From assembly GCA_001794215.1 (NCBI GenBank), contig MGJK01000009.1, positions 1 to 32,196 on the forward strand: 32,196 bases of DNA. The letters are read 5' to 3'. This document shows positions 5,568-11,769 of the stretch, piece by piece. Numbering within the stretch: the stretch's first letter is position 1; each line of letters starts with the position of its first letter. This stretch comes from Candidatus Yanofskybacteria bacterium RIFCSPHIGHO2_01_FULL_44_24 (lineage in GTDB: Bacteria > Patescibacteriota > Minisyncoccia > 2-02-FULL-40-12 > GWA2-44-9). Both the position numbers and the translations under genes were made by a program. The notes below the pieces were generated by a model that saw nothing but the letters and a program-made list of their open reading frames with translations, did no database searches and had not been told where the DNA came from.

Positions 5568-7049
5568 CTATCGAAGTTCGACCACAGTCTGGTGTTGACC
5601 CCAGATCACTGTGGGCGGATTGGGCAGTTCAGCCACCTTGGCTGAGAAAGCGTTGAAGCTTTCTTCGCCAGGGCAGTGATGGACGATCAGCATGGCCGGT
5701 TTGGCTAATCTGACTCTTTCCACCAACCCATCCTGATAGTCATGGGAAGTGAAGCCGTCAAAATGGCAGACCTCGCACCGCACATTTACCGGCGTGGGTA
5801 CGGGCTTTCGCAGTTTGGGACTGAAAACATTCAGGCTGATAGTTCTTCCTTTCTCCATTTCAAGGACTTGCTTCGAAACGGATGCCGGAAAAACGTAACC
5901 CGGGAAAATAACGGCATTCTTAGGGTTAGGCAGCAGATCCTTCGCCCAATTTACAGAGTAGCCGCCCTCGAATGTTCCTGAAGGAGCAATGATCGGATGG
6001 AAGCCGAGCTCATCGTTGAGCAATGCCCGGCGCTGTTCTTGGGCGATTTCCGGATGCTTCCTGTCTTCATCCGCGAAGATCAGCTTACCCGACTTGATCA
6101 ATAGATCCACCCGGTCTTCTCCGAGTTCAAACCGCATCATCGTTCGACCGGAGCCGTCGACGAACGGAACGTAACCGAGTTCAATGCAGGCCAGGGCTAT
6201 CTTGGAGCATCGGTTTTTGGAAAAGGCGGCGATAAGAACGCTGCCTCCCCTGACCTCAACCTCCTCAAGCTTTCGGCCTAACTGACCTATTGCCTGATCA
6301 GGAGTCTGAACCATCGGTTTCCCGCCGTTGGTAGCCTCGGTGATCATGACCAATCCGGGATGGTCAAAGAAATCACCGCAGAATGAACGATCCGGCAACA
6401 TGACGCCCTGCACGAAGATCTGGTCGTGACTACAGACATCGCCGGTGAAAAAATAGTTTTGTTTATTCGGGTCAGTGATGAGAATCATCATTGCTCCGAT
6501 ATCATGGCCGGAGTCATCAAATCCGATTTGCCAACCGGCCCAGCCGTCTCCCAAAACACTTTCGGGATTTTTATTGCCGAGCCAGCTCGGAAGATCAACG
6601 CAGATCACGCTGTCGCTTTGAAGCAGATCCGCCAAGTCGCTGTAAGTAAACAGAGGTTCGCCGATCTCGACACCGAGTCTGCGCGATTTATTCCACTCCT
6701 CAGACATGATTTTAAGTGAATCTCCGAGGGCATATGCGATCGGGTCAGATGCCAAACGCGACATGATAATCTTGGATTCCGGATGGTGCCTCACGAGGCG
6801 GGGCAGAGCTCCGAAGTGGTCCAGATGAGCATGGGTTATGATGATGAGGTCAATATGACGACCAATCAGGAAGTCTCCGGCCGGATATCCCTGAACCTGG
6901 AATTCACCGTTGCGGGAGATCGAAACCCCGAAATCAATCAGGATAGTCTTTCCGCAAATGCGGAGAAGGTGGCAGGTTGCGCCGATACCGCTTACTTCGC
7001 CCAATTGGGCATAAATATTCTTAAAACCAGAAAACAGCCATTCGAGCAT
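5568..7049 (-). CDS. beta-CASP metallo-beta-lactamase-fold hydrolase
   Basis: Predicted zinc-dependent hydrolase of the beta-CASP group, whose characterised members are RNA or DNA nucleases such as RNase J, CPSF73-like proteins and SNM1. The metal motif HAHLDH lies at residues 73-78, with further ligands in SGHDIGAM and FFTGDV, and a possible acidic motif A residue in ITEATNGG. Later His-containing segments FTSHDYQDG and VHHCPG match the place of the C-terminal beta-CASP histidines. The 493-aa length fits one MBL plus an inserted beta-CASP domain; the extra C-terminal domain of RNase J is lacking. An AAGGAGG site sits 12 nt before the ATG. It is not a housekeeping RNase J by sequence, and its substrate is unknown. 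Neighbours are accessory genes on the same strand, each with its own signals. Confidence 0.8.
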   Translation of the reverse strand: MLEWLFSGFKNIYAQLGEVSGIGATCHLLRICGKTILIDFGVSISRNGEFQVQGYPAGDFLIGRHIDLIIITHAHLDHFGALPRLVRHHPESKIIMSRLASDPIAYALGDSLKIMSEEWNKSRRLGVEIGEPLFTYSDLADLLQSDSVICVDLPSWLGNKNPESVLGDGWAGWQIGFDDSGHDIGAMMILITDPNKQNYFFTGDVCSHDQIFVQGVMLPDRSFCGDFFDHPGLVMITEATNGGKPMVQTPDQAIGQLGRKLEEVEVRGGSVLIAAFSKNRCSKIALACIELGYVPFVDGSGRTMMRFELGEDRVDLLIKSGKLIFADEDRKHPEIAQEQRRALLNDELGFHPIIAPSGTFEGGYSVNWAKDLLPNPKNAVIFPGYVFPASVSKQVLEMEKGRTISLNVFSPKLRKPVPTPVNVRCEVCHFDGFTSHDYQDGLVERVRLAKPAMLIVHHCPGEESFNAFSAKVAELPNPPTVIWGQHQTVVELR

Positions 7050-7079
7050 GGTCCTTCTTCCTCCTTTTAAATTGTAGAA

Positions 7080-7140
7080 GAACTCGCCATTACTTAGAAT
7101 TCAGTATATAGAATTATGAATTATAAATATTGGCGAATTC
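7080..7140. repeat. imperfect inverted repeat upstream of the beta-CASP gene
   Basis: AACTCGCCATTA (7081-7092) pairs with TATTGGCGAATT (7128-7139) at 10 of 12 positions around an AT-rich core. The core contains TATAAT- and TATACT-like hexamers on the minus strand, so it probably holds the promoter of the beta-CASP gene. No confident -35 was found. Confidence 0.4.
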
Positions 7141-7162
7141 TCTGTTTGTTAAAATGCCCCGG

Positions 7163-7191
7163 GGGAGACGCGCGTGTTTCGCGCGCCTCCC
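7163..7191 (-). terminator. GC-rich hairpin downstream of unknown gene
   Basis: GGGAG-A-CGCGCG pairs with CGCGCG-C-CTCCC around loop TGTTT (one A/C mismatch), with outer CCCGG/CCGGG pairing. On the minus strand a weak T-run follows after a few bases (GCATTTTAAC). Probably a terminator for the gene at 7248-8042. Confidence 0.5.
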
Positions 7192-7203
7192 GTCCGGGTG
7201 CTT

Positions 7204-7230
7204 CCTGACGATCCCGCTCGGATCGTCAGG
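7204..7230 (-). terminator. second perfect hairpin downstream of unknown gene
   Basis: Perfect 11-bp stem CCTGACGATCC/GGATCGTCAGG, loop CGCTC, starting about 18 nt after the stop codon of the 7248 gene. No T-run follows, so it may protect the mRNA 3' end or work together with the hairpin at 7163-7191. Confidence 0.5.
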
Positions 7231-7247
7231 ATGTGTTGGGGTCGGGG

Positions 7248-8042
7248 TTACCGACTCCGTCGGTTCTCGGTGAACCGCGCCTTGCCGGAGAAGCCCTTTG
7301 AGCGATGATTTTCGTCACCGCTCTTACCGAAGAACTCTTCACGCCGCTCGTTGCGTCGCGTGATTTTCTCCGTCTTGGCGCCCTGGATGCCGGCGAACCG
7401 CGCCGCACCCTGAGCCCAGTTTTGGCAGTAGAGGAGCCCGTCCTCGCGGACGTTCTGGTTTCCGAATCCGGTCCGTACGATGAAGAGGCAGTCTCCCGTG
7501 TGAGCGGCGACGTGCTTCTGGCGCTCCCCGCTTCCCACTACGACGGTCTGGCCACGGTAGCGGACCGATCCGTCACGTTCGGTGAAGAGCGTTCCGTCCT
7601 TCCGATTGACCATCGCCGCTTGGACGAGGGGATCGGTGATCGGCTGGCCGCAGTCGGCGCAGACGATCTCGACGCCGGCCGGAACCGTTTCATCGATTCC
7701 GAACAGCTCGTTGACGTCCGTGACCGTCAGCTGACGGTTCGGGTCTCCCGCCTGCGTGGCGAGGTAGACGCGCCGGATCTCGAAGTCGTTCGTTTCCCGG
7801 TTCCAGAGGAACGGGACTTCGCTTCGGGGCCCGAACAGACCGGGCTTCCGAATCCCCAGCTTTTCGAGCTCAAGGTATCGAGCGTAGGCTTCGGGGGAGA
7901 AGGTCTTCACCTTGTTCTCCTTTGACGGGCCTGTCTTCGCGCCTGTCTCGGGGTCGTGGCCTTCCGCGGTCATTGCCGCAGCCTTGTCGCCGCCTTCGAA
8001 ATCCGCCGCAGTGACGTCGCGCTCAAGTCTTCGTGGTTTCAT
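7248..8042 (-). CDS. hypothetical GC-rich protein with Cys/His motif
   Basis: I do not recognise the family. I chose the ATG at 8042 (264 aa) over in-frame starts further upstream because AAGGAG lies about 6 nt before it. The first ~50 residues are charged and low-complexity. The middle contains VCADCGQPITDP, followed about 50 residues later by VAAHTGDC, which together could bind one zinc ion (C-x2-C...H-x4-C). The C-terminal ~35 residues are strongly basic (EKITRRNERREE onward), suggesting nucleic-acid contact. The gene is visibly richer in GC than its neighbours, with GC-ending codons and many CGC/GAC/GTC, which hints at transfer or a different expression regime. It has a good promoter and an inverted-repeat leader. 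Confidence 0.65.
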   Translation of the reverse strand: MKPRRLERDVTAADFEGGDKAAAMTAEGHDPETGAKTGPSKENKVKTFSPEAYARYLELEKLGIRKPGLFGPRSEVPFLWNRETNDFEIRRVYLATQAGDPNRQLTVTDVNELFGIDETVPAGVEIVCADCGQPITDPLVQAAMVNRKDGTLFTERDGSVRYRGQTVVVGSGERQKHVAAHTGDCLFIVRTGFGNQNVREDGLLYCQNWAQGAARFAGIQGAKTEKITRRNERREEFFGKSGDENHRSKGFSGKARFTENRRSR

Positions 8043-8048
8043 TGCATG

Positions 8049-8070
8049 CTCCTTGGTCCAACCGGACCAA
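8049..8070 (-). promoter_or_regulatory. hairpin abutting the ribosome binding site
   Basis: Perfect 7-bp hairpin TTGGTCC-GGTT-GGACCAA (minus strand) directly overlaps the first bases of the AAGGAG site. This could expose or hide the site depending on folding. Confidence 0.5.
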
Positions 8071-8117
8071 AGCTCGTTCCCCATCAACTGGGACCATCCC
8101 TGCACCCAGCTCAGCCG

Positions 8118-8205
8118 GGTTAGTTAGAATTAGGAAAGAGCAATTGGGGAGCGGGATACTATACAATATACCTCCGTGCCTCAGTTGCTATTTCCTAAAC
8201 TAACC
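8118..8205. repeat. inverted-repeat element in the leader of the 7248 gene
   Basis: GGTTAGTT and TAGGAAA-AGCAA blocks at 8118-8146 pair with 8182-8205, with one 4-nt gap and few mismatches. The predicted transcript start (~8224) lies outside, so the element would be in the 5' UTR. Its interior has GGCACGG before a small hairpin on the minus strand, similar to a short motif in the other elements, but the rest could not be aligned. Confidence 0.5.
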
Positions 8206-8230
8206 GCCCAATTCCCAACGTACTGACTAC

Positions 8231-8258
8231 ATTATACTCCTTTATATAAAAAAGTCAA
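8231..8258 (-). promoter_or_regulatory. promoter for the 7248-8042 gene
   Basis: Minus strand: -35 TTGACT (8258-8253), 16-nt spacer, -10 TATAAT (8236-8231). The -35 begins right after the terminator stem of the upstream gene, so terminator and promoter are packed together. Confidence 0.75.
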
Positions 8259-8280
8259 GCCCCACATATGTCCGTGGGGC
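8259..8280 (-). terminator. terminator of the 8297-8947 gene
   Basis: GCCCCAC/GTGGGGC stem (7 bp), followed on the minus strand by TTGACTTTTTTATA. It lies 16 nt past the stop codon. Confidence 0.75.
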
Positions 8281-8296
8281 CGATAAGGTACGAGTA

Positions 8297-8947
8297 TCAG
8301 ACAAGGCTGATGATACCGTCTTTAACCTGAAGTTTCTTGGCAAGATTGATCATGGGAACTTTTTGTCCTAAGCCTCTGTTGGTAGCCTGGTCTCTCCCGT
8401 TTTCATAGACGGTCCTGCAGGTACCATCGCTGTTTTTGAGGGGATTTCTTCCGTTGCAGTCGACCATCAGAACCGATTCGTTGCTGATCTGGTCGCTGCC
8501 ACTCAGCAGGTAGTAGGGATTTCGGTAAGCCATAGTTCTCCAGAGGCTGTAAATGAAAGCCTTCAGGGAGTCGATGATCTCGTCGCGCCTGGCCAGGAAC
8601 TCAGGATTGAGTCCTTCGGGAACGAGATGATCAAGGTGGCAGAAAACGAATCTTACATCCGACAGAGGGTTTTGCCGGTGCTTGGTTTGTAAATCCGGAC
8701 GATCTTGAGTCCAGGCATCGACCAAAACATAGGAGCTGTCTTCGCTTGTTATTTCTTCGAGCAAGGGATAGACATCGATATCTTTCGTCGACGGCAGAAC
8801 GAGCTCTCCGCTCACCGGGAAATCCCGCGCTGCTCTATCCGTTGTCCTGACCGGAATGACGGCGGGAACCAAACCCGTTTTGACCAGAAAATTGATCACG
8901 ACCAATCGAAGATCGGGACCAATCGTTGCGATCCGTTTTGTCACCAC
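8297..8947 (-). CDS. hypothetical protein, 216 aa
   Basis: No family recognised. The start is GTG at 8947, preceded by an AAGAGGTG ribosome-binding site and a good promoter. The sequence reads as a soluble alpha/beta protein. It begins with a hydrophobic strand-like segment (DLRLVVINFLV), and a stretch DSSYVLVDAWTQDRPDLQ resembles the acidic end of a beta strand in a Rossmann-like or receiver-type fold. FVFCHLDHLVPEGLNPEFL and a C-terminal Gly/Asn-rich part follow. It is not a typical response regulator, since no complete phospho-acceptor set is seen. It belongs to the same accessory block as the Nudix and beta-CASP genes. Function unknown. Confidence 0.65.
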   Translation of the reverse strand: MVTKRIATIGPDLRLVVINFLVKTGLVPAVIPVRTTDRAARDFPVSGELVLPSTKDIDVYPLLEEITSEDSSYVLVDAWTQDRPDLQTKHRQNPLSDVRFVFCHLDHLVPEGLNPEFLARRDEIIDSLKAFIYSLWRTMAYRNPYYLLSGSDQISNESVLMVDCNGRNPLKNSDGTCRTVYENGRDQATNRGLGQKVPMINLAKKLQVKDGIISLV

Positions 8948-8980
8948 ACACCTCTTCTTGAGTTAAAGTACAGCTCTTAC

Positions 8981-9008
8981 ATTATACCATGCTTTTTATT
9001 AATTGCAA
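8981..9008 (-). promoter_or_regulatory. promoter for the 8297-8947 gene
   Basis: Minus strand: -35 TTGCAA (9008-9003), 16-nt spacer, -10 TATAAT (8986-8981) with an upstream TGG that fits an extended -10. Element B is upstream of it. Confidence 0.7.
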
Positions 9009-9050
9009 GACGTGAAGAGTGTATGGGGCGTTGAACAAATTTTGGGCCGA

Positions 9051-9201
9051 TCTCTAAGACGATTATTTTTCAGGCACGGTATAAATTTTTGCTAAAATTT
9101 TACCTTTTACTCCCGGAGGCGATTCCCGCCGAGTTCCTCGCGTGAACCTTCGCCTTGACCAGTCGAGGTCCGTAAATCCTTTAAAATAACCGTCTTAGGG
9201 A
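9051..9201. repeat. structured intergenic element, copy B
   Basis: Outer arms 9051-9074 and 9178-9201 pair over about 24 bp. The plus strand carries GGTA-t-AAATTTT-TGCT-AAAATTT-TACC (9078-9104), then TTTAC...GTAAA enclosing a CAGTC-containing hairpin. Relative to copy A it has an extra ~40-nt double hairpin (AGGCGA/TCGCCT with an inner GTTC/GAAC) inserted between conserved blocks. Helices are preserved by paired changes. Confidence 0.72.
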
Positions 9202-9253
9202 TCAATATTTTGTAATTTAAAAAATAAATAATACTTGGTGGCATTATTTATTA

Positions 9254-9358
9254 GTAGAAGGCTTGATTTCTTGGGATTTGCGCAGACTGACTGAGTTGAG
9301 CAAAAGACGAAAAGTCAGCAGACCTTTTACGTCGTGCCCAAGAAGTCAAGCCCTCTAC
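9254..9358. repeat. structured intergenic element, copy G (inverted orientation)
   Basis: Outer arms 9254-9275 and 9337-9358 pair (20 of 22). Read on the minus strand it matches copies A and B: GGGCACGAC, a TGCT-looped hairpin (9306-9333) with GACG/CGTC at its base, TTTGC...GCAAA, CTCAAC, a CAGTC loop and AATCCC. It lies 30 nt beyond the rpsA stop codon and may also serve as a 3' end for that transcript. Confidence 0.7.
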
Positions 9359-9388
9359 GGGTTTAGTTGTTCGAAAAAAGAGAGAAGT

Positions 9389-10474
9389 CTATTCCTTTGG
9401 TTTTTCGAGAGTGAGAAGAAGTTTGTGATCTTTGGGATCAATGCTTACGATAGCCATCTCGTACTCTTTGCCTATTTCAAAAACTTCGTTAGGATTTTTT
9501 CCGCCCAGTTCCGCTATCGGTAAAACTCCGATTATTTCTCCGGCCAATTCTACGAAAATGACATGGCTTTTTATTTTTAGAACTCTGCCCATCACTTTTT
9601 GTCCGACTTGGTATTTGTCTTCAACTTTCAGCCAGGGATTATCTTTGAGTGCCTTAAGAGAGAGAGCAACTCGGCCGCCGTCCAAGCTGACGATTTTTGC
9701 TTTTATCTTATCTCCGACACGGAGGATGTCCCGTGGATTTTCTATAAATTTCCAATCTATTTCAGAGGAATGGATAAGGGCATCAAGAGAGTCGCTTAAT
9801 TTCACGAATGCTCCAAAATCGGTCACTTCGACAACTTCACCCTCGACAAGTTCGCCGACTTTCAGCTTGGCGAGTTCTTCCTTGGCCGTTTCCTCGCGGA
9901 TTGCCCTTTCAGAAACTATTAATTTATTTTCTTCTTCCGAGAAGTCGAGAATTTTAACGCTGAATTCCTGGCCTTTGAATTTCTGAAGAGCCTGGACTAT
10001 TTTAGTCGTATCGCCCCCATCAACTTTTGGATAATGTTCGGCCGACAGCTGTGAAAGAGGTAAAAATCCCTGAACGCCGCTTATCTCAACGATAAGCCCG
10101 CCCTTGTTTATATTAATAATCGTGGTAGGTATGATCTCGCCGTTTTCTTTCTTTTCTTTTATGTCTTGCCAGGCAGTCGTAAGCTGGGCGGCCTTGAGGG
10201 AGAGCTCCCGATAGCCTTCATCGTTCTCCACCTCCATCAGTATCGTCGAAACCTTTTCTCCGGGCTTGAGGGCCTTCGTTCTCTCGGGATTGTCATAGAA
10301 TTGTCCCGGGTAGACTATTCCGATCCCGGCCGAATCAAGATCTATGAAAATATTATTCTTGGATACGCTGATTATCTTTCCGCTTAAAATTTGACCGGTT
10401 TTAGGAAGGTCGAACTCTTCTCTTGAGAGAAGATCTTTCATTGACTTGACTGCTGTTTGTGGAGTGATATTCAT
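9389..10474 (-). CDS. rpsA: 30S ribosomal protein S1 (four S1 domains)
   Basis: S1 binds mRNA and brings it to the 30S subunit. I place the start at the ATG at 10474 (361 aa) instead of 10498, because the protein then begins MNITPQTAVKSMKDLL and the ATG falls at the end of a structured leader, as in ftsH. Four S1 (OB-fold) repeats follow, starting near GQILSGKIISVSKNN, ENGEIIPTTIININKGG, LVEGEVVEVTDFGAFVKL and GQKVMGRVLKIKSHV. The third is the most canonical. Four repeats are fewer than the six of E. coli S1 and in line with shorter S1 proteins. No Shine-Dalgarno site is visible. The promoter is divergent from that of the UlaG-like gene. Confidence 0.93.
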   Translation of the reverse strand: MNITPQTAVKSMKDLLSREEFDLPKTGQILSGKIISVSKNNIFIDLDSAGIGIVYPGQFYDNPERTKALKPGEKVSTILMEVENDEGYRELSLKAAQLTTAWQDIKEKKENGEIIPTTIININKGGLIVEISGVQGFLPLSQLSAEHYPKVDGGDTTKIVQALQKFKGQEFSVKILDFSEEENKLIVSERAIREETAKEELAKLKVGELVEGEVVEVTDFGAFVKLSDSLDALIHSSEIDWKFIENPRDILRVGDKIKAKIVSLDGGRVALSLKALKDNPWLKVEDKYQVGQKVMGRVLKIKSHVIFVELAGEIIGVLPIAELGGKNPNEVFEIGKEYEMAIVSIDPKDHKLLLTLEKPKE

Positions 10475-10594
10475 CCCGAACGAAGTAATGCAAAGCATAT
10501 ATAGATTCTCATTGTTTAATGCCGTGCACGACTCTTTATTATTTGTCTGTAATCCCGCCTAAGCGACTATTTAAGCTTACTTCGTACGGGATTC
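10472..10594 (-). promoter_or_regulatory. structured 5' leader of rpsA
   Basis: Arms ATCCCGAACGAAGTAA (10473-10488) and TTACTTCGTACGGGAT pair over 16 bp with one mismatch, enclosing about 88 nt. In mRNA sense the leader starts ATGAATCCCGTACG and ends TTCGGGATG, where ATG is the start codon. The ftsH leader starts ATGAATCCCGTTAG and ends AACGGGATG. An inner helix GCTTAA/TTAGGC is possible. The predicted transcription start (~10597) lies at its outer edge, so the whole 5' UTR folds onto the start codon. Confidence 0.65.
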
Positions 10595-10603
10595 ATCTTG
10601 GAA

Positions 10604-10632
10604 AATATACATGAAAACCCTAAAAAACGCAA
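10604..10632 (-). promoter_or_regulatory. promoter of rpsA
   Basis: Minus strand: -35 TTGCGT (10632-10627), 17-nt spacer, -10 TATATT (10609-10604). Confidence 0.65.
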
Positions 10633-10652
10633 ATATCGGTAAAATTTCGGTC

Positions 10653-10681
10653 TTGTGATTCAGCCGAGGACCTGCTATTAT
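10653..10681 (+). promoter_or_regulatory. promoter for the UlaG-like gene, predicting a leaderless mRNA
   Basis: -35 TTGTGA (10653-10658), 17-nt spacer, -10 TATTAT (10676-10681). The usual start distance puts +1 at or next to the A of the ATG at 10688. Confidence 0.6.
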
Positions 10682-10687
10682 ATATGA

Positions 10688-11323
10688 ATGACGATCACAT
10701 GGTTTGGACAAAGCTGCTTTCGTTTAGAAACCAAAGGACCCAGCATTTTAGTTGACCCTTTTTCCAAAGAAATAGGCTTAAGACCCCCGAGGATTAAGGA
10801 CGATATTGTCTTGGTCAGTCACGATCATTACGATCATAATAATTTAGAGAATATTAATCCTGAAGCATTTGTGATTAATTCCCCGGGCGAATATGAAAAG
10901 CAGGGAGTCTATGTTAGGGGCCTGAACTCTTACCATGACAAGGCGGAAGGAAAAGAAAGGGGACTGAACACAATCTTTGTTATAAGAGCGGAAGACGTGG
11001 CTATCGGCCATCTTGGAGATTTGGGCCAGGAGGCTCTTACCGATTCACAGATTGAAGAAATGGGAGATATAGACATATTGATGATCCCTGTCGGCGGCAA
11101 GTATACTATTAATTATAAGGAAGCGGCGGCGGTAGTGGGTCAAATAGAGCCGAAGATCATCGTGCCGATGCACTATAAATTAAAAGATCTCGAAGTTGAT
11201 ATTGAAGGTCCGGAGAAGTTTTTAAAAGAGATAGGCCTTTCTCCGGAAAAGGTCGATAAATTCAAAATAAACAGCAAATTGCTGCCGACAGAAGAAACTA
11301 AGCTGATAATGTTTCAAATATAA
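10688..11323 (+). CDS. UlaG-like metallo-beta-lactamase-fold hydrolase
   Basis: Metal-dependent hydrolase of the compact MBL group that includes UlaG and YtkL/UPF0173-type proteins. The 211-aa product starts MTITWFGQSCFRLE, a hallmark strand of this subgroup. The metal motif HDHYDH is at residues 45-50. Further likely ligands are His in NSYHD, Asp in GHLGDL and His in VPMHYK near residue 160. Length matches the family. The natural substrate is unknown; the fold alone does not prove sugar-lactone activity. It is followed one base later by the small membrane-protein gene, so the two form an operon that may run into gyrA. The promoter suggests a leaderless transcript. Confidence 0.88.
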   Translation: MTITWFGQSCFRLETKGPSILVDPFSKEIGLRPPRIKDDIVLVSHDHYDHNNLENINPEAFVINSPGEYEKQGVYVRGLNSYHDKAEGKERGLNTIFVIRAEDVAIGHLGDLGQEALTDSQIEEMGDIDILMIPVGGKYTINYKEAAAVVGQIEPKIIVPMHYKLKDLEVDIEGPEKFLKEIGLSPEKVDKFKINSKLLPTEETKLIMFQI

Positions 11324-11324
11324 T

Positions 11325-11666
11325 ATGTCTTTTTTTCACGAAATTAAAAAACAGTCCGAGGGCACCCGCCAAATAATGTTCGGTCTTTGCGTTATCACCA
11401 CCATCTCCTTGGTCGGTCTTGTCTGGTTCCGCTCGTTTGAGTCAAAACTCTTTGTTCTGATGAACCCGGAGACCATAACGGAAGACGGCACTATGCTGGC
11501 CGGCGAGAAAGAAAACGAGCCGAGCCTCTTCGCTTCCATTGGAGAAACTTTCGGCGATATTAAAGAAGCGGTTGCGGGGCTATTTACTTCCGATAAGAAC
11601 GAATCCGAAGAAGATGAGATGATTCAGGGCAATTCCTACACTCTGCCTCTTTCGGGAGATAAGTAG
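11325..11666 (+). CDS. small single-pass membrane protein
   Basis: A 113-aa protein of unknown family. A short basic N terminus (HEIKKQSEGTRQ) precedes one hydrophobic segment of about 18 residues (near 18-35, IMFGLCVITTISLVGLVW), then an acidic, Ser/Glu-rich tail with KNESEEDEM. This topology suggests an inner-membrane anchor with its tail outside. The start lies one base after the stop of the UlaG-like gene, so it is translationally coupled. Similar small proteins precede gyrA in related genomes only by my impression, so no function is inferred. Confidence 0.7.
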   Translation: MSFFHEIKKQSEGTRQIMFGLCVITTISLVGLVWFRSFESKLFVLMNPETITEDGTMLAGEKENEPSLFASIGETFGDIKEAVAGLFTSDKNESEEDEMIQGNSYTLPLSGDK

Positions 11667-11668
11667 TA

Positions 11669-11768
11669 AATTCCGAATCACAAATTCCAAATACGGAACA
11701 TAGCAGATTTTCAATCTGACTTTCGATATTGTTTGTAATTTGGTGCTTGGAATTTGGAATTTTTGTTT
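11669..11768. repeat. AT-rich AAATTCC-type repeat cluster before gyrA
   Basis: Repeated AAATTCC/GGAATTT units face each other in this spacer (for example AAATTCCGAATC near 11669 and GGAATTTGGAATTT near 11751), giving an imperfect large hairpin. The same vocabulary occurs inside tsaD. No promoter or Shine-Dalgarno site for gyrA is obvious. Confidence 0.55.
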
Positions 11769-11769
11769 T

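Larger units (their letters stand above)
8948..9388. other. 440-bp intergenic region holding a promoter and two structured elements
   Basis: No protein gene is supported here. It holds the promoter of the 8297 gene (8981-9008), structured element B (9051-9201) and structured element G (9254-9358, opposite orientation). The 52-bp AT-rich spacer between B and G shows no clear signals. Confidence 0.7.

Noticed and set aside
7305..7925. 206-aa plus-strand frame opposite the GC-rich unknown gene
   Set aside because: High GC content lengthens all frames here. The minus-strand frame has the promoter, ribosome-binding site and terminator; this one has none.
4345..9358. Integron attC sites separating gene cassettes
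   Set aside because: Palindromes between single genes suggested attC, but the ends do not carry matched RYYYAAC and GTTRRRY core sites, loops differ from attC, and no integron integrase is present in the window.
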